Shown piece after piece: positions 20,685 through 34,137 of a DNA stretch of 64,000 nucleotides (positions are counted from its first letter, which is position 1; every line of letters starts with the position of its first letter). The notes below the pieces were generated by a model. That model saw only the letters and a program-made list of their open reading frames with translations. It was not told where the DNA came from and did no database searches. Position numbers and translations under genes: made by a program. This DNA is from Archivesica marissinica (taxonomy: Eukaryota; Mollusca; Bivalvia; Venerida; Vesicomyidae): NCBI GenBank assembly GCA_014843695.1, contig CM026397.1:34042726-34106725 (forward strand), written 5' to 3'.

Positions 20685-23600
20685 TCAGAGGAAGCACATC
20701 TACAGCTCCCTGTGTCATAGAAAACACACCTCCCACAGCTCCCTGTGTCAGGGAAAACACATCTCCTACAGCTCCCTGTGTTAGGGAAAACACTATCTCC
20801 TAATCCCTGTGTCAGGGAAAACACACCTCCTACAGCTCCCTGTGTCAGGGAAAACACATCTCCAGCTCCCTGTGTCAGGGAAAACATATCTCGTACAGCT
20901 CCCTGTGTCAGGGAAAACATATCTCCTACAGCTCCCTGTGTCAGGGAAAACACATCTCCAGCTCCCTGTGTCAGGGAAAACACATCTCCTACAGCTCTCT
21001 GTGTCAGGGAAAACACATCTCCTACAGCTCCCTGTGTCAGGGAAAACATATCTCGTACAGCTCCCTGTGTCAGGGAAAACATATCTCCTACAGCTCCCTG
21101 TGTCAGGGAAAACATATCTCCTACAGCTCCCTGTGTCAGGGAAAAACATCTCCTACAGCTCTCTGTGTCAGGGAAAACACATCTCCTACAGCTCCCTGTG
21201 TCAGGGAAATACATCTCCAGCTCCCTGTGTCAGGGAAAACATATCTCCTACAGCTCCCTGTGTCGGGAAAACATATCTCCTACAGCTCCCTGTGTCAGGG
21301 AAAACACACCTCCTACAGCGCCCTATGTCAGGGAAAACACATCTCCTACATGTCGCTGTGTCAGGGAAAACACACCTCCTACAGCTCCCTGTGTCATGGA
21401 AAACACATCTCCAGCTCCCTATGTCGGGGAAAACACTATCTCCTACATGTCCCTATGTCAGGGAATACACATCTACAGCTCCCTGTGTCTCCAGTCAGGG
21501 AAAACACATCTCCTACAGCTCCCTGTGTCAGGGAAAACACATCTCCTACATGTCCCTGTGTCAGGGAATACACATCTACAGCTCCCTGTGTCTCCAGTCA
21601 GGGAAAACACATCTCCTACAGCTCCCTGTGTCAGGGAAAACACATCTCCTACATGTCCCTGTGTCTGGGAAAGCACATCTACAGCTCCCTGTGTCTCCAG
21701 TCAGGGAAAACACATCTCCTACAGCTCCCTGTGTCAAGGAAAACAGCTCCCTGTGTCAGGGAAAACATATCTCCTACAGCTCCCTGTGTCAGGGAAAACA
21801 CATCTCCTACATGTCCCTGTGTCTGGGAAAGCACATCTACAGCTCCCTGTGTCTCCAGTCAGGGAAAACACATCTCCTACAGCTCCCTGTGTCAAGGAAA
21901 ACAGCTCCCTGTGTCAGGGAAAACATATCTCCTACAGCTCCCTGTGTCAGGGAAAACACATCTGCTACAGCTCCCTGTATCAGGGAAAACGCATCTCCTA
22001 CAGCTCCCTGTGTCAGGGAAAACACATCTCCTACAGCTCCCTGTGTCAGGGAAAACACATCTCCTACATGTCCCTGTGTCTGGGAAAGCACATCTACAGC
22101 TCCCTGTGTCTCCAGTCAGGGAAAACACATCTCCTACAGCTCCCTGTGTCAAGGAAAACAGCTCCCTGTGTCAGGGAAAACATATCTCCTACAGCTCCCT
22201 GTGTCAGGGAAAACACATCTGCTACAGCTCCCTGTATCAGGGAAAACGCATCTCCTACAGCTCCCTGTGTCAGGGAAAACACATCTCCTACAGCTCCCTG
22301 TGTCAGGGAAAACACATCTCCTACATGTCCCTGTGTCAGGGAAAACACATCTACAGCTCCCTGTGTCTCCAGTCAGGGAAAACACATCTCCTACAGCTCC
22401 CTGTGTCAAGGAAAACAGCTCCCTGTGTCAGGGAAAACATATCTCCTACAGCTCCCTGTGTCAGGGAAAACACATCTGCTACAGCTCCCTGTGTCATGGA
22501 AAACATATCTCCTACAGCTCCCTGTGTCAGGGAAAACACTATCTCCTAATCCCTGTGTCAGGGAAAACATATCTCCTACAGCTCCCTGTGTCAGGAAAAC
22601 ACATCTCCTACAGCTCCCTGTGTCAGGGAAAACACATCTCCTACAGCTCCCTGTGTCAGGGAAAACACATCTCCTACATGTCCCTGTGTCAGCGAAAACA
22701 CATCTCCTACATGTCCCTGTGTCAGGGAATACACATCTCCTACAGCTCCCTGTGTCAAGGAAAACAGCTCCCTGTGTCAGGGAAAACATATCTCCTACAG
22801 CTCCCTGTGTCAGGGAAAACACATCTGCTACAGCTCCCTGTGTCATGGAAAACATATCTCCTACAGCTCCCTGTGTCAGGGAAAACACTATCTCCTAATC
22901 CCTGTGTCAGGGAAAACATATCTCCTACAGCTCCCTGTGTCAGGAAAACACATCTCCTACAGCTCCCTGTGTCAGGGAAAACACATCTCCTACAGCTCCC
23001 TGTATCAGGGAAAACACATCTCCTACATGTCCCTGTGTCAGCGAAAACACATCTCCTACATGTCCCTGTGTCAGGGAAAACACATCTCCTACAGCTCCCT
23101 GTGTCAGGGAAAACACATCTCCTACAGCTCCCTGTGTCAGGGAAAACACATCTCCTACATGTCCCTGTGTCAGGGAAAACACATCTCCTACATGTCCCTG
23201 TGTCAGGGAAAACACACCTACTACAGCTCCCTGTGTCAGGGAAAACACACCTCCTACAGCTCCCTGTGTCAGGGAAAACACACCTCCTACATGTCCCTGT
23301 GTCAGGGAAAGCACATCTCCTACAGCTCCCTGTGTCAGGGAAAACACACCTCCTACAGCTCCCTGTGTCAGGGAAAACACATCTCCTACATGTCCCTGTG
23401 TCAGGGAAAACACATCTCCTACATGTCCCTGTGTCAGGGAAAACACATCTCCTACCGCTCCCTGTGTCAGGGAAAACATATCTCCTACAGCTCCCTGTGT
23501 CAGGGAAAACACATCTCCAGCTCCCTGTGTCAGGGAAAACACTATCTCCTACAGTTCCCTGTGTCAGGAAAACACATATCCTACAGCTCCCTGTTTCAGG

Positions 23601-26600
23601 GAAAACATATCTCCTACAGCCCGCTGTGTCATGGAAAACAGCTCCCTATGTCAGGGAAAACACATCTCCAGCTCCCTGTGTCAGGGAAAACACATCTCCT
23701 ACAGCTCCCTGTGTCAGGGAAAGCAGATCTCCTATAGCTCCCTGTGTCAGGGAAACACACCTCCTACAGCTCCCTGTGTCAGGGAAAACATATATCCTAC
23801 AGCTCCCTGTGTCAGGGAAAACACATATCCTACCGCTCCCTGTGTCATGGAAAACATATATCCTACAGCTCCCTGTGTCAGGGAAAACACATCTCCAGCT
23901 CCCTGTGTCAGGAAAACAGATATCCTACAGCTCCCTGTGTCAGGGAAAACATATCTCCTACAGCCCGCTGTGTCATGGAAAACAGCTCCCTATGTCAGGG
24001 AAAACACATCTCCAGCTCCCTGTGTCAGGGAAAACACATCTCCTACAGCTCCCTGTGTCAGGGAAAACACATCTCCAGCTCCCTGTGTCAGGGAAAACAC
24101 ATCTCCTACAGCCCGCTGTGTCATGGAAAACAGCTCCCTGTGTCAGGGAAAACACATCTCCAGCTCCCTGTGTCAGAGAAAACACAATCTCCTACAGCTC
24201 CCTGTGTCAGGGAAAACACATCTACAGCTCCCTGTGTCTCCAGTCAGGGAAAACACATATCCTACAGCTCCCTGTGTCAGGGAAAACACATATCCTACAG
24301 CTCCCTGTGTCAGGGAAAACACATATCCTACAGCTCACTGTGTCTCCAGTCCGGGAAAACGCATCTCCTACAGCTCCCTGTGTCAGGGAAAACACATCTA
24401 CAGCTCCCTGTGTCTCCAGTCAGGGAAAACACATCTCTTACAGCTCCCTGTGTCAGGGAAAACACATCTCCTACATGTCCCTGTGTCTGGGAAAGCACAT
24501 CTACAGCTCCCTGTGTCTCCAGTCAGGGAAAACACATCTCCTACAGCTCCCTGTGTCAGGGAAAACACATCTCCAGCTCCCTGTGTCAGGGAAAACACAT
24601 CTCCTACAGCTCCCTGTGTCAGGGAAAACACATCACCTACATGTCCCTGTGTCAGAGAAAACACATCTCCTACATGTCCCTGTGTCAGGGAAAACACACC
24701 TACTACAGCTCCCTGTGTCAGGGAAAACACACCTCCTACATTCCCTGTGTCAGGGAAAACACACTCCTACAGTCCCTGTGTCAGGGAAACAATCTCCTAC
24801 AGCTCCCTGTGTCAGGGAAACACACCTCCTACAGCTCCCTGTGTCAGGGAAAATATATATCCTACAGCTCCCTGTGTCAGGGAAAACACATCTCCTACCG
24901 CTCCCTGTGTCAGGGAAAACATATATCCTACAGCTCCCTGTGTCAGGGAAAACACATCTCCAGCTCCCTGTGTCAGGAAAACACATATCTACAGCTCCCT
25001 GTGTCAGGGAAAACACATCTCCTACAGCCCGCTGTATCATGGAAAACAGCTCCCTGTGTCAGGGAAAACACATCTCCAGCTCCCTGTGTCAGGGAAAACA
25101 CATCTCCTACAGCCCGCTGTGTCATGGAAAACGGCTCCCTTTGTCAGGGAAAACACATCTCTAGCTCCCTGTGTCAGGGAAAACACATCTCCTACAGCTC
25201 CTTGTGTCAGGGAAAACACATCTCCAGTTCCCTGTGTCAGGGAAAACACATCTCCTACAGCTCCCTGTGTCAGGGAAAACACACCTACTACAGCTCCCTG
25301 TGTCAGGGAAAACACACCTCCTACAGCTCCCTGTGTCAGGGAAAACACACATCCTACTGCTCCCTGTGTCATAGAAAACATATATCCTCCAGCTCCCTGT
25401 GTCAGGAAAACAGATATCCTACAGCTCCCTGTGTCAGGGAAAACACACCTACTACAGCTCCCTGTGTCAGGGAAAACACACCTCCTACAGCTCCCTGTGT
25501 CAGGGAAAACACACATCCTACTGCTCCCTGTGTCATAGAAAACATATATCCTACAGCTCCCTGTGTCAGGAAAACAGATATCCTACAGCTCCCTGTGTCA
25601 GGGAAAACATATCTCCTACAGCCCGCTGTGTCATGGAAAACAGCTCCCTGTGTCAGGGAAAACACATCTCCAGCTCCCTGTGTCAGGGAAAACACATCTC
25701 CAGCTCCCTGTGTCAGGGAAAACACATCTCCTACAGCTCCCTGTGTCAGGGAAAACACATCTCCTACATGTCCCTGTGTCAGGGAAAACACATCTCCTAC
25801 ATGTCCCTGTGTCAGGGAAAACACACCTACTACAGCTCCCTGTGTCAGGGAAAACACACCTCCTACAGCTCCCTGTGTCAGGGAAAACACACTCTACTCC
25901 CTGTGTCAGGGAAAACACATCTCCTACAGCTCCCTGTGTCAGGGAAAACACATCCTACAGTCCCTGTGTCAGGGAAAACACATCTCCTACATGTCCCTGT
26001 GTCAGGGAAAACACATCTCCTACAGCTCCCTGTGTCAGGGAAAACACATCTCCTACAGCTCCCTGTGTCAGGGAAAACACATCTCCTACATGTCCCTGTG
26101 TCAGGGAAAACACATCTCCAGCTCCATGTGTCAGGAAAACACATATCCTACAGCTCCCTGTGTCAGGGAAAACACATCTCCTACAGCCCGCTGTGTCATG
26201 GGAACAGCTCCCTGTGTCAGGGAAAACACATCTCCAGCTCCCTGTGTCAGGGAAAAACATCTCCAGCTCCCTGTGTCAGGGAAAACACATCTCCTACAGC
26301 TCCCTGTGTCAGGGAAAACACATCTCCTACATGTCCCTGTGTCAGGGAAAACACATCTCCTACATGTCCCTGTGTCAGGGAAAACACATCTCCTACAGTC
26401 CCTGTGTCAGGGAAAACACACCTCCTACAGCTCCCTGTGTCAGGGAAAACACACCTCCTACAGCTCCCTGTGTCAGGGAAAACACATCTCCTACAGCTCC
26501 CTGTGTCAGGGAAAACACATCTCCAGCTCCATGTGTCAGGAAAACACATATCCTACAGCTCCCTGTGTCAGGGAAAACACATCTCCTACAGCCCGCTGTG

Positions 26601-29600
26601 TCATGGGAAACAGCTCCCTGTGTCAGGGAAAACACATCTCCAGCTCCCTGTGTCAGGGAAAATACATCTCCAGCTCCCTGTGTCAGGGAAAACAAATCTC
26701 CTACAGCCTGCTGTGTCATGGAAAACAGCTCCCTGTGTCAGGGAAAACACATCTCCAGCTCCCTGTGTCAGGGAAAACACAATCTCCTACAGCTCCCTGT
26801 GTCAGGGAAAACACATCTACAGCTCCCTGTGTCTCCAGTCAGGGAAAACACATTTCCTACAGCTCCCTGTGTCAGGGAAAACACATATCCTACAGCTCCC
26901 TGTGTCTCTAGTCAGGGAAAACGCATCTCCTACAGCTCCCTGTGTCAGGGAAAACACATCTCCTACAGCTCCCTGTGTCAGGGAAAATGCATCTCCTACA
27001 GCTCCCTGTGTCAGGGAAAACACATCTCCTACAGTTCCCCTGTGTCAGGAAAACACATATCCTACAGCTCCCTGTGTCAGGGAAAACACATCTCCTACAG
27101 CCCGCTGTGTCATGGAAAACAGCTCCCTGTGTCAGGGAAAACACATCTCCTACAGCTCCCTGTGTCAGGGAAAACACATCTCCTACAGCTCCCTGTGTCA
27201 GGGAAAACACATCTCCAGCTCCCTGTGTCTCATAGGGAAAACACATTTCCTACAGCTCCCTGTGTCAGGGGAAACGCATCTCCTACAGCTCCCTGTGTCA
27301 GGGAAAACACATATCCTACAGCTCCCTGTGTCTCTAGTCAGGGAAAACGCATCTCCTACAGCTCCCTGTGTCAGGGAAAACACATCTCCTACAGCTCCCT
27401 GTGTCAGGGAAAACACATCTCCTACAGCTCCCCTGTGTCAGGAAAACACATAACCTACAGCTCCCTGTGTCAGGGAAAACACATCTCCTACAGCCCGCTG
27501 TGTCATGGAAAACAGCTCCCTGTGTCAGGGAAAACACATCTCCAGCTCCCTGTGTCAGGGAAAACACATCTCCTACAGCTCCCTGTGTCAGGGAAAACAC
27601 ATCTCCTACAGCCCACTGTGTCATGGAAAACAGCTCCCTGTGTCAGGGAAAACACATCTCCAGCTCCCTGTGTCAGGGAAAACACAATCTCCTACAGCTC
27701 CCTGTGTCAGGGACAGGGAAAACACATCTACAGCTCCCTGTGTCTCCAGTCAGGGAAAACACATCTCCAGCTCCCTGTGTCAGGGAAAACACATCTCCTA
27801 CAGCCCGCTGTGTCATGGAAAACAGCTCCCTGTGTCAGGGAAAACACATCTCCAGCTTCCTGTGTCAGGGATAACACATCTCCAGCTCCCTGTGTCAGGG
27901 AAAACACATCTACAGCTCCCTGTGTCAGGGAAAACACATCTCCTACATGTCCCTGTGTCAGGGAAAACACATCTCCTACATGTCCCTGTGTCAGGGAAAA
28001 CACATCTCCTACATGTCCCTGTGTCAGGGAAAACACACCTACTACAGCTCCCTGTGTCAGGGAAAACACACCTCCTACAGCTCCCTGTGTCAGGGAAAAC
28101 ACACCTCCTACATGTCCCTGTGTCAGGGAAAGCACATCTCCTAGAGCTCCCTGTGTCAGGGAAACACACCTCCTACAGCTCCCTGTGTCAGGGAAAACAC
28201 ATCTCCTACATGTCCCTGTGTCAGGGAAAACACATCTCCTACCGCTCCCTGTGTCAGGGAAAACATATATCCTACAGCTCCCTGTGACAGGGAAAACACA
28301 TCTCCAGCTCCCTGTGTCAGGAAAACACATATCCTACAGCTCCCTGTGTCAGGGAAAACACATCTCCTACAGCCTGCTGTGTCATGGGAAACAGCTCCCT
28401 GTGTCAGGGAAAACACATCTCCAGCTCCCTGTGTCAGGGAAAACACATCTCCTACAGCTCCCTGTGTCAGGGAAAACACATCTACAGCTCCCTGTGTCAG
28501 GGAAAACACATCTCCTACAGCCCGCTGTGTCATGGAAAACAGCTCCCTATGTCAGGGAAAACACATCTCCAGCTCCCTGTGTCAGGGAAAACACAATCTC
28601 CTACAGCTCCCTGTGTCAGGGAAAACACATCTACAGCTCCCTGTGTCTCCAGTCTAGGAAAACACATTTCCTACAGCTCCCTGTGTCAGGGGAAACACAT
28701 ATCCTACAGCTCCCTGTGTCAGGGAAAACACATATCCTACAGCTCCCTGTGTCTCTAGTCAGGGAAAACGCATCTCCTACAGCTCCCTGTGTCAGGGAAA
28801 ACACATCTCCTACAGCTCCCTGTGTCAGGGAAAACGCATCTCCTACAGCTCCCTGTGTCAGGGAAAACACATCTCCTACAGCTCACTGTGTCAGGAAAAC
28901 ACATATCCTACAGCTCCCTGTATCAGGGAAAACACATATCCTACAGCCCGCTGTGTCATGGAAAACACATCTCCAGCTCCCTGTGTCAGGGAAAACACAT
29001 CTCCTACAGCTCCCTGTGTCAGGGAAAACACATCTCCAGCTCCCTGTGTCAGGGAAAACACATATCCTACAGCTCCCTGTGTCTCTAGTCAGGGAAAACG
29101 CATCTCCTACAGCTCCCTGTGTCAGGGAAAACACATCTCCACAGCTCCCTGTGTCAGGGAAAACCATCTCCTACAGCTCCCTGTGTCAGGGAAAACACAT
29201 CTCCTACAGCTCCCTGTGTCAGGGAAAGCACATCTCCAGCTCCCTGTGTCAGGGAAAACACATCTCCTACAGCCCGCAGTGTCATGGAAAACAGCTCCCT
29301 GTGTCAGGGAAAACACATCTCCTACATGTCCCTGTGTCAGGGAAAACACAATCTCCTACAGCTCCCTGTGTCAGGGAAAACACATCTACAGCTCCCTGTG
29401 TCTCCAGTCAGGGAAAACACATTTCCTACAGCTCCCTGTGTCATGGAAAACACATATTCTACAGCTCCCTGTGTCAGGGAAAACACATATCCTACAGCTC
29501 ACTGTGTCTCCAGTCAGGGAAAACGCATCTCCTACAGCTCCCTGTGTCAGGGAAAACACATCTCCTACAGCTCCCTGTGTCTCCAGTCAGAGAAAACGCA

Positions 29601-29825
29601 TCTCCTACAGCTCCCTGTGTCAGGGAAAACATATCTCCTACAGCTCCCTGTGTCAGGGAAAACACATCTCCTACAGCTCCCTGTGTCATAGAAAACACAT
29701 CTCCTACAGCCCGCTGTGTCTGGGAAAATCATCTCCCTGTGTCTCCAGTCAGGGAAAACACATCTTCTGCATCTCCTGTTGGGGAAAGAACACTCCCTGC
29801 ATCTCCAGTCGGGGGGGGGAAAAAA
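20685..29825. repeat. 33-bp hairpin minisatellite/satellite array, ~9.1 kb, about 280 units
   Basis: The dominant unit is 33 bp: agctccctgtgtcagggaaa followed by acacatctcctac. Each unit contains TCCCTG-TGT-CAGGGA, a perfect 6-bp stem with a 3-nt loop. Recurrent unit variants include a 30-bp form (catctccagctc), a tgtccctg form, a form with tctccagtcaggg, and a ~21-bp cccgctgtgtcatggaaaac form. Higher-order repeats occur, for example a ~257-bp block repeated around 21837-22091 and 22094-22348. Several frames on both strands stay open for over 1,400 codons because the unit is a multiple of three and stop-free, but one-base deletions (gtcaggaaaac) often change frame. The right edge decays over 29700-29825. 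Confidence 0.95.
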
Positions 29826-30267
29826 ACCTTTCGGGCCAATGATGGTACACAACTTGGTCTCTGCATTGTTCTACAATTCTGTTTGAATTATCTCACTTAC
29901 ATTGCAAACATGCAGCATCACAGACTAGCATCTATTTTATAGTCTCCAATATTATTAGGTAAAGCTAGTTTAGGTTTATTAGATAGAGAAACGTGTTTAT
30001 ACCCCCACACAGTTTGAGAGGTTATATTGCAATCAATGTGTCTGTCTGTCTGTCTATCCAATGGAGTTTACGGGAGCTTAATCTTATTCAAGTATGTACA
30101 ACAAGACCTTGTATCCCTAAGGAAGATTAGTTCAGAACTAATTAGGTCACCCTCTATAATTAAAGAAATCTATCAATCTATCTTTTAGACCATATACCAA
30201 CATTTTATGAATCTGATCGACTTGTCCAGTACCTACTAGTGGTGTAGCATTGGAACACATAGTAGCA
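29826..30267. other. No gene seen; short (TGTC)n tract
   Basis: Unique sequence with a small tgtctgtctgtctatcc tract at 30040-30060 following tttatacccccacacagttt. A comparable composition occurs at 60236-60310, so this may be an old dispersed repeat. No coding region is supported. Confidence 0.4.
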
Positions 30268-30531
30268 CAGGGATCATTTTAGAGGGCGATGTGGGCGAAA
30301 TTGTTGCCCTAGGGACCCTCTGGGGGCCCCACTTCTCCCTAAAAAAAGAAAAGATTGTGTCTAGTAAGATACACGCCCATTATAAAGCACTCCTACTATT
30401 AAAATGTTGTATTTAATGGTTGTACTGTGCATTTTAACTCTATTTTGCAGAAGTATATTAAAGAACACCATTTAAGGAAGCGATCACGCGCTTTCTCACT
30501 TCTCCCAAAAATTCTGACCTAGAATGAACCC
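30268..30531 (+). mobile_element. M1 MITE copy
   Basis: Starts CAGGGATCATTTTAGAGG and ends tgacctagaatgaaccc, with the last two bases of the consensus missing. The interior has ggcgatgtgggcgaaattgt, ccacttctccctaaa and ttaaagaacaccatttaagg. The last of these is an intact TTAA site that is occupied by M2 in the 48-kb copy. Confidence 0.9.
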
Positions 30532-30864
30532 AGGTAGCTTACACACATTGATCAGGGTGTTGGGGGGGGGGTACATGCTACCCCAAATATAACAGAAACA
30601 CAGAGGCGTTTTTGTCGTCCAATCATTTTGAAACATATTGTGTATGCATATATTGTGTGCCATATAATGGAATACCTTGCTTGCCCCTCCCCCCCTCACA
30701 TACACTCTGCTTTTGTCTGCTTTGTCATGATTATATACATGTATGTATGTAATGAAAATGTAAAATAGCAAATGAAATATAATAAAACTATTAATATGAT
30801 CAAATCCGGAGGCTATAACGTAATGCAAATGATCGCCTACATGTATATATATTAGGGAATATAT

Positions 30865-32887
30865 TAGGGATTGCAAAAACGGTATTCCAATATTTGATTG
30901 GCTAGGTATTCCAATATTCGATTGGTTAGGTATTCCATATATCATTTTGGTTAGGTATTTATAATAAGCTGTGATATCAATTGTTAATATGCCTTTGTAG
31001 TAATCATTCATTCATATATTACCTGTAATTAATCTTACGTCTTTATAACTTATTAGTATTAATTTTTAGGTATTGCATATATTATATTGGATTTTATTTC
31101 ATACACTCGACAATAAACATATTTGATTGGCGGTATTTGATTAGATTCGATGTGGCGTATTCCAATATTCGATTGGTTAGGTATTCCAATATTCGATTGG
31201 CTAGGTATTCCAATATTCGATTGGATAGGTATTCCAATATTCGATTGGATAGGTATTCCAATATTCGATTGGTTAGGTATTCCAATATTCGATTGGCTAG
31301 GTATTCCAATATTCGATTGGATAGGTATTCCAATATTCGATTGGTTAGGTATTCCAATATTCGATTGGCTAGGTATTCCAATATTCAATTGGCTAGATAT
31401 TCTAATATTCGATTGGTTAGGTATTCCAATATTTGATTGGTTAGGTATTCCAATATTCGATTGGTTAGGTATTCCAATATTCGATTGGCTAGGTATTCCA
31501 ATATTCGATTAGCTAGGTATTCCAATATTCGATTGGTTAGGTATTCCAATATTCGATTGGCTAGGTATTCCAATATTTGATTGGCTAGGTATTCCAATAT
31601 TCGATTGGCTAGGTATTCCAATATTCGATTGGCTAGGTATTCCAATATTTGATTGGCTAGGTATTCCAATATTCGATTGGCTAGGTATTCCAATATTCGA
31701 TTGGCTAGGTATTCCAATATTTGATTGGCTAGGTATTGCAATATTCGATTGGCTAGGTATTGCAATATTCGATTGGCTAGGTATTCCAATATTCGATTGG
31801 CTAGGTATTCCAATATTTGATTGGCTAGGTATTCCAATATTTGATTGGCTAGGTATTCCAATATTCGATTGGATAGGTATTCCAATATTCGATTGGCTAG
31901 GTATTCCAATATTCGATTGGCTAGGTATTGCAATATTCGATTGGCTAGGTATTCCAATATTCGATTGGCTAGGTATTCCAATATTCAATTGGCTAGGTAT
32001 TCCAATATTCAATTGGCTAGATATTTGATTGGCTAGGTATTGCAATATTCGATTGGCTAGGTATTGCAATATTCGATTGGCTAGGTATTGCAATATTCGA
32101 TTGGCTTGGTAGTTGAATATTTGATTGGCTAGGTATTCCAATATTCGATTGGCTAGGTATTGCAATATTCAATTGGCTAGGTATGGCAATATTTGATTGG
32201 CTAGGTATTGCAATATTTGATTGGCTAGGTATTGCAATATTCAATTGGCTAGGTATGGCAATATTCGATTGGCTAGGTATTGCAATATTCAATTGGCTAG
32301 GTATTCCAATATTCGATTGGCTAGGTATTGCAATATTCGATTGGCTAGGTATTGCAATATTCGATTGGCTAGGTATTCCAATATTCAATTGGCTAGGTAT
32401 TCCAATATTCGATTGGCTAGATATTTGATTGGCTAGGTATTGCAATATTCGATTGGCTAGGTATTGCAATATTCGATTGGCTAGGTATTGCAATATTCGA
32501 TTGGCTTGGTAGTCGAATATTTGATTGGCTAGGTATTCCAATATTCGATTGGCTAGGTATTTGATTGGCTAGGTATTGCAATATTCAATTGGCTAGGTAT
32601 GGCAATATTCGATTGGCTAGGTATTGCAATATTTGATTGGCTAGGTATTCCAGTATTTGATTGGCTAGGTATTCGAATATTCGATTGGTTAGGAATCCGA
32701 ATATTCGAATGGTTACGTATCCGAATATTTGATTTGCTAGATATTTGAATATTCGATTTGCTAGGTATTCGAGAATATTCGATTTCCTAGGTATCCACAC
32801 TGTATGTACACACTAAATTTATTAATATTTCAATTGAAATACTTAAAATCCACATTTTTAATATTCGAACATTCGTTGCCATCCCTA
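30865..32887. mobile_element. Candidate TIR element containing the CCAAT minisatellite
   Basis: The left side reads TAGGGATTGCAA and the right side reads TTGCCATCCCTA, which as reverse complement is TAGGGATGGCAA (11 of 12 agree). The 24-bp array fills almost all of the interior. Flanks are AT-rich (atatat), so a target duplication cannot be read. The ends resemble hAT-type MITE ends; this is an inference. Confidence 0.5.
31150..32800. repeat. 24-bp CCAAT/ATTGG minisatellite, ~69 units
   Basis: The consensus unit is attccaatattcgattggct plus aggt. Each unit holds CCAAT on one strand and ATTGG (CCAAT on the other) 5 bp apart, making a small inverted repeat. Variants are attgcaat, tttgattgg and cttggtagttg. 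A multi-unit block with the cttggtagt variant recurs about 384 bp apart (32030-32170 and 32415-32545), so there is higher-order structure. Three further units lie at 30885-30960. The unit length of 24 keeps frames open; these are not genes. Confidence 0.95.
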
Positions 32888-33507
32888 ATATATATAAATA
32901 TAATTTGATATTGTCAATTAATACATTTAATTCCAGGTCATAATGATTGTACAGCAATGAGAAACATTAGTCAGTTACTGCCCCTGAATACGGCCACCTA
33001 GCAGATCTATTTTCGACTGATCCTGAATCGGTTAGTAAATATTGTTGAAACTTGGTACGGAATATTAGCCCGTCTAGTAGATAAAAAACAACTAACATTT
33101 CTATTCAACTAAATAATTGACTGTCACGATGGCCCTCTTGAAAACTATATCTTGGCCCAGACAGTGTGGAATTTGGGACTTTGCGAGGCAATGTTAAATG
33201 AAATCCTGGTAAGTCCAATATTCAACACAACTCTTGTGGGGGCTATGGACTTCAACCCGAGTGATGGGTGTGCACCAACACATTTGGATCTGAGGTAGGT
33301 AAGTTGTATAAAGCGATTCAGACACTTTCCAGATGGATCCGCCCAGCTTTTGATCGCCCAGCTTTTGATGCCCTTGGAGCCGTTATCTAAGGCTCAATAA
33401 AAGACCCTTCTTTCACCGAGTCCCGAGCTGAGGGTTGTTAGCCCATGCCATGTTTGCTACATGTACAGGTGACATAGTGCATCTGTGCCCTACCAATTCA
33501 ATCTACT
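32888..33507. other. No gene seen
   Basis: Single-copy sequence. The phrase cccagcttttgat is directly repeated at 33345-33372. No open frame with coding character is seen. Confidence 0.45.
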
Positions 33508-33813
33508 CAGGGATCAGTTTAGAGGGCGATCTGGGCGAAATTGTCGCCCTAGGGACCCTGACTCTGGGGGCCCCACTTCTCCCTAAAAAAAAGAAATATA
33601 TATATATTTTTGGTTTTTACGATTTTCAAACAAAATTGTGTCTAGTAAGATACACTGGCCCATTATAAAGCACTCCTATTCAAATATTGTATTTAATGGT
33701 TGTACTGTGCATTTTAACCCTATTTTGCAGAAGTATATTAAAGAACACCATTTAAGGAAGCGATCACGCACTTTCTCACTTCTCCCAAAAATTCTGACCT
33801 AGAATGAACCCTG
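33508..33813 (+). mobile_element. M1 MITE, full length
   Basis: Begins CAGGGATCAGTTTAGAGG and ends cctagaatgaaccctg. CTACT lies immediately on both sides (33503-33507 and 33814-33818), a 5-bp direct repeat. The interior matches the other M1 copies and has an empty TTAA site. Confidence 0.9.
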
Positions 33814-34137
33814 CTACTATGAGTATGAGAACATCTGGCTATCTGGATTTGAGTTTGAGAACACTGCACAAACATACCCCGTACAGAGTGTGTTTTAACT
33901 ACGTATCAATGTACTCGAACCCCGCTCCACATTGGCCTAATATAGGCTTGAACTCTGATCCTCTGCATCTATGATTAAGCTTCTGTTACCATCTGCCAAG
34001 TGCCCTCTTGTTTCCGCAGTGAATTCTACATCTTACAATTTGACAAGTTTATATACAGTAGTTCACATAATATGTAGCACACCTGACGTGGACTTAGAAA
34101 CCTCACGGTTTGGGTTCGATCGTGGTGAAAATTCTTT
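33814..34137. other. No gene seen
   Basis: About 320 bp of single-copy sequence without a supported feature. Confidence 0.4.

Noticed and set aside
20685..29825. Relation of the array hairpin (TCCCTG...CAGGGA) to the CAGGG ends of M1
   Set aside because: Similarity is limited to five or six bases, the following bases differ (CAGGGAAAAC against CAGGGATCAT), and no M1 interior occurs in the array.
20809..29942. Two plus-strand open frames of about 1,450 codons each, and many minus-strand frames, as giant repeat proteins
   Set aside because: They arise from a stop-free 33-bp unit. Several frames are open at once, frames shift at common one-base deletions, and there is no start context, signal or unique domain.
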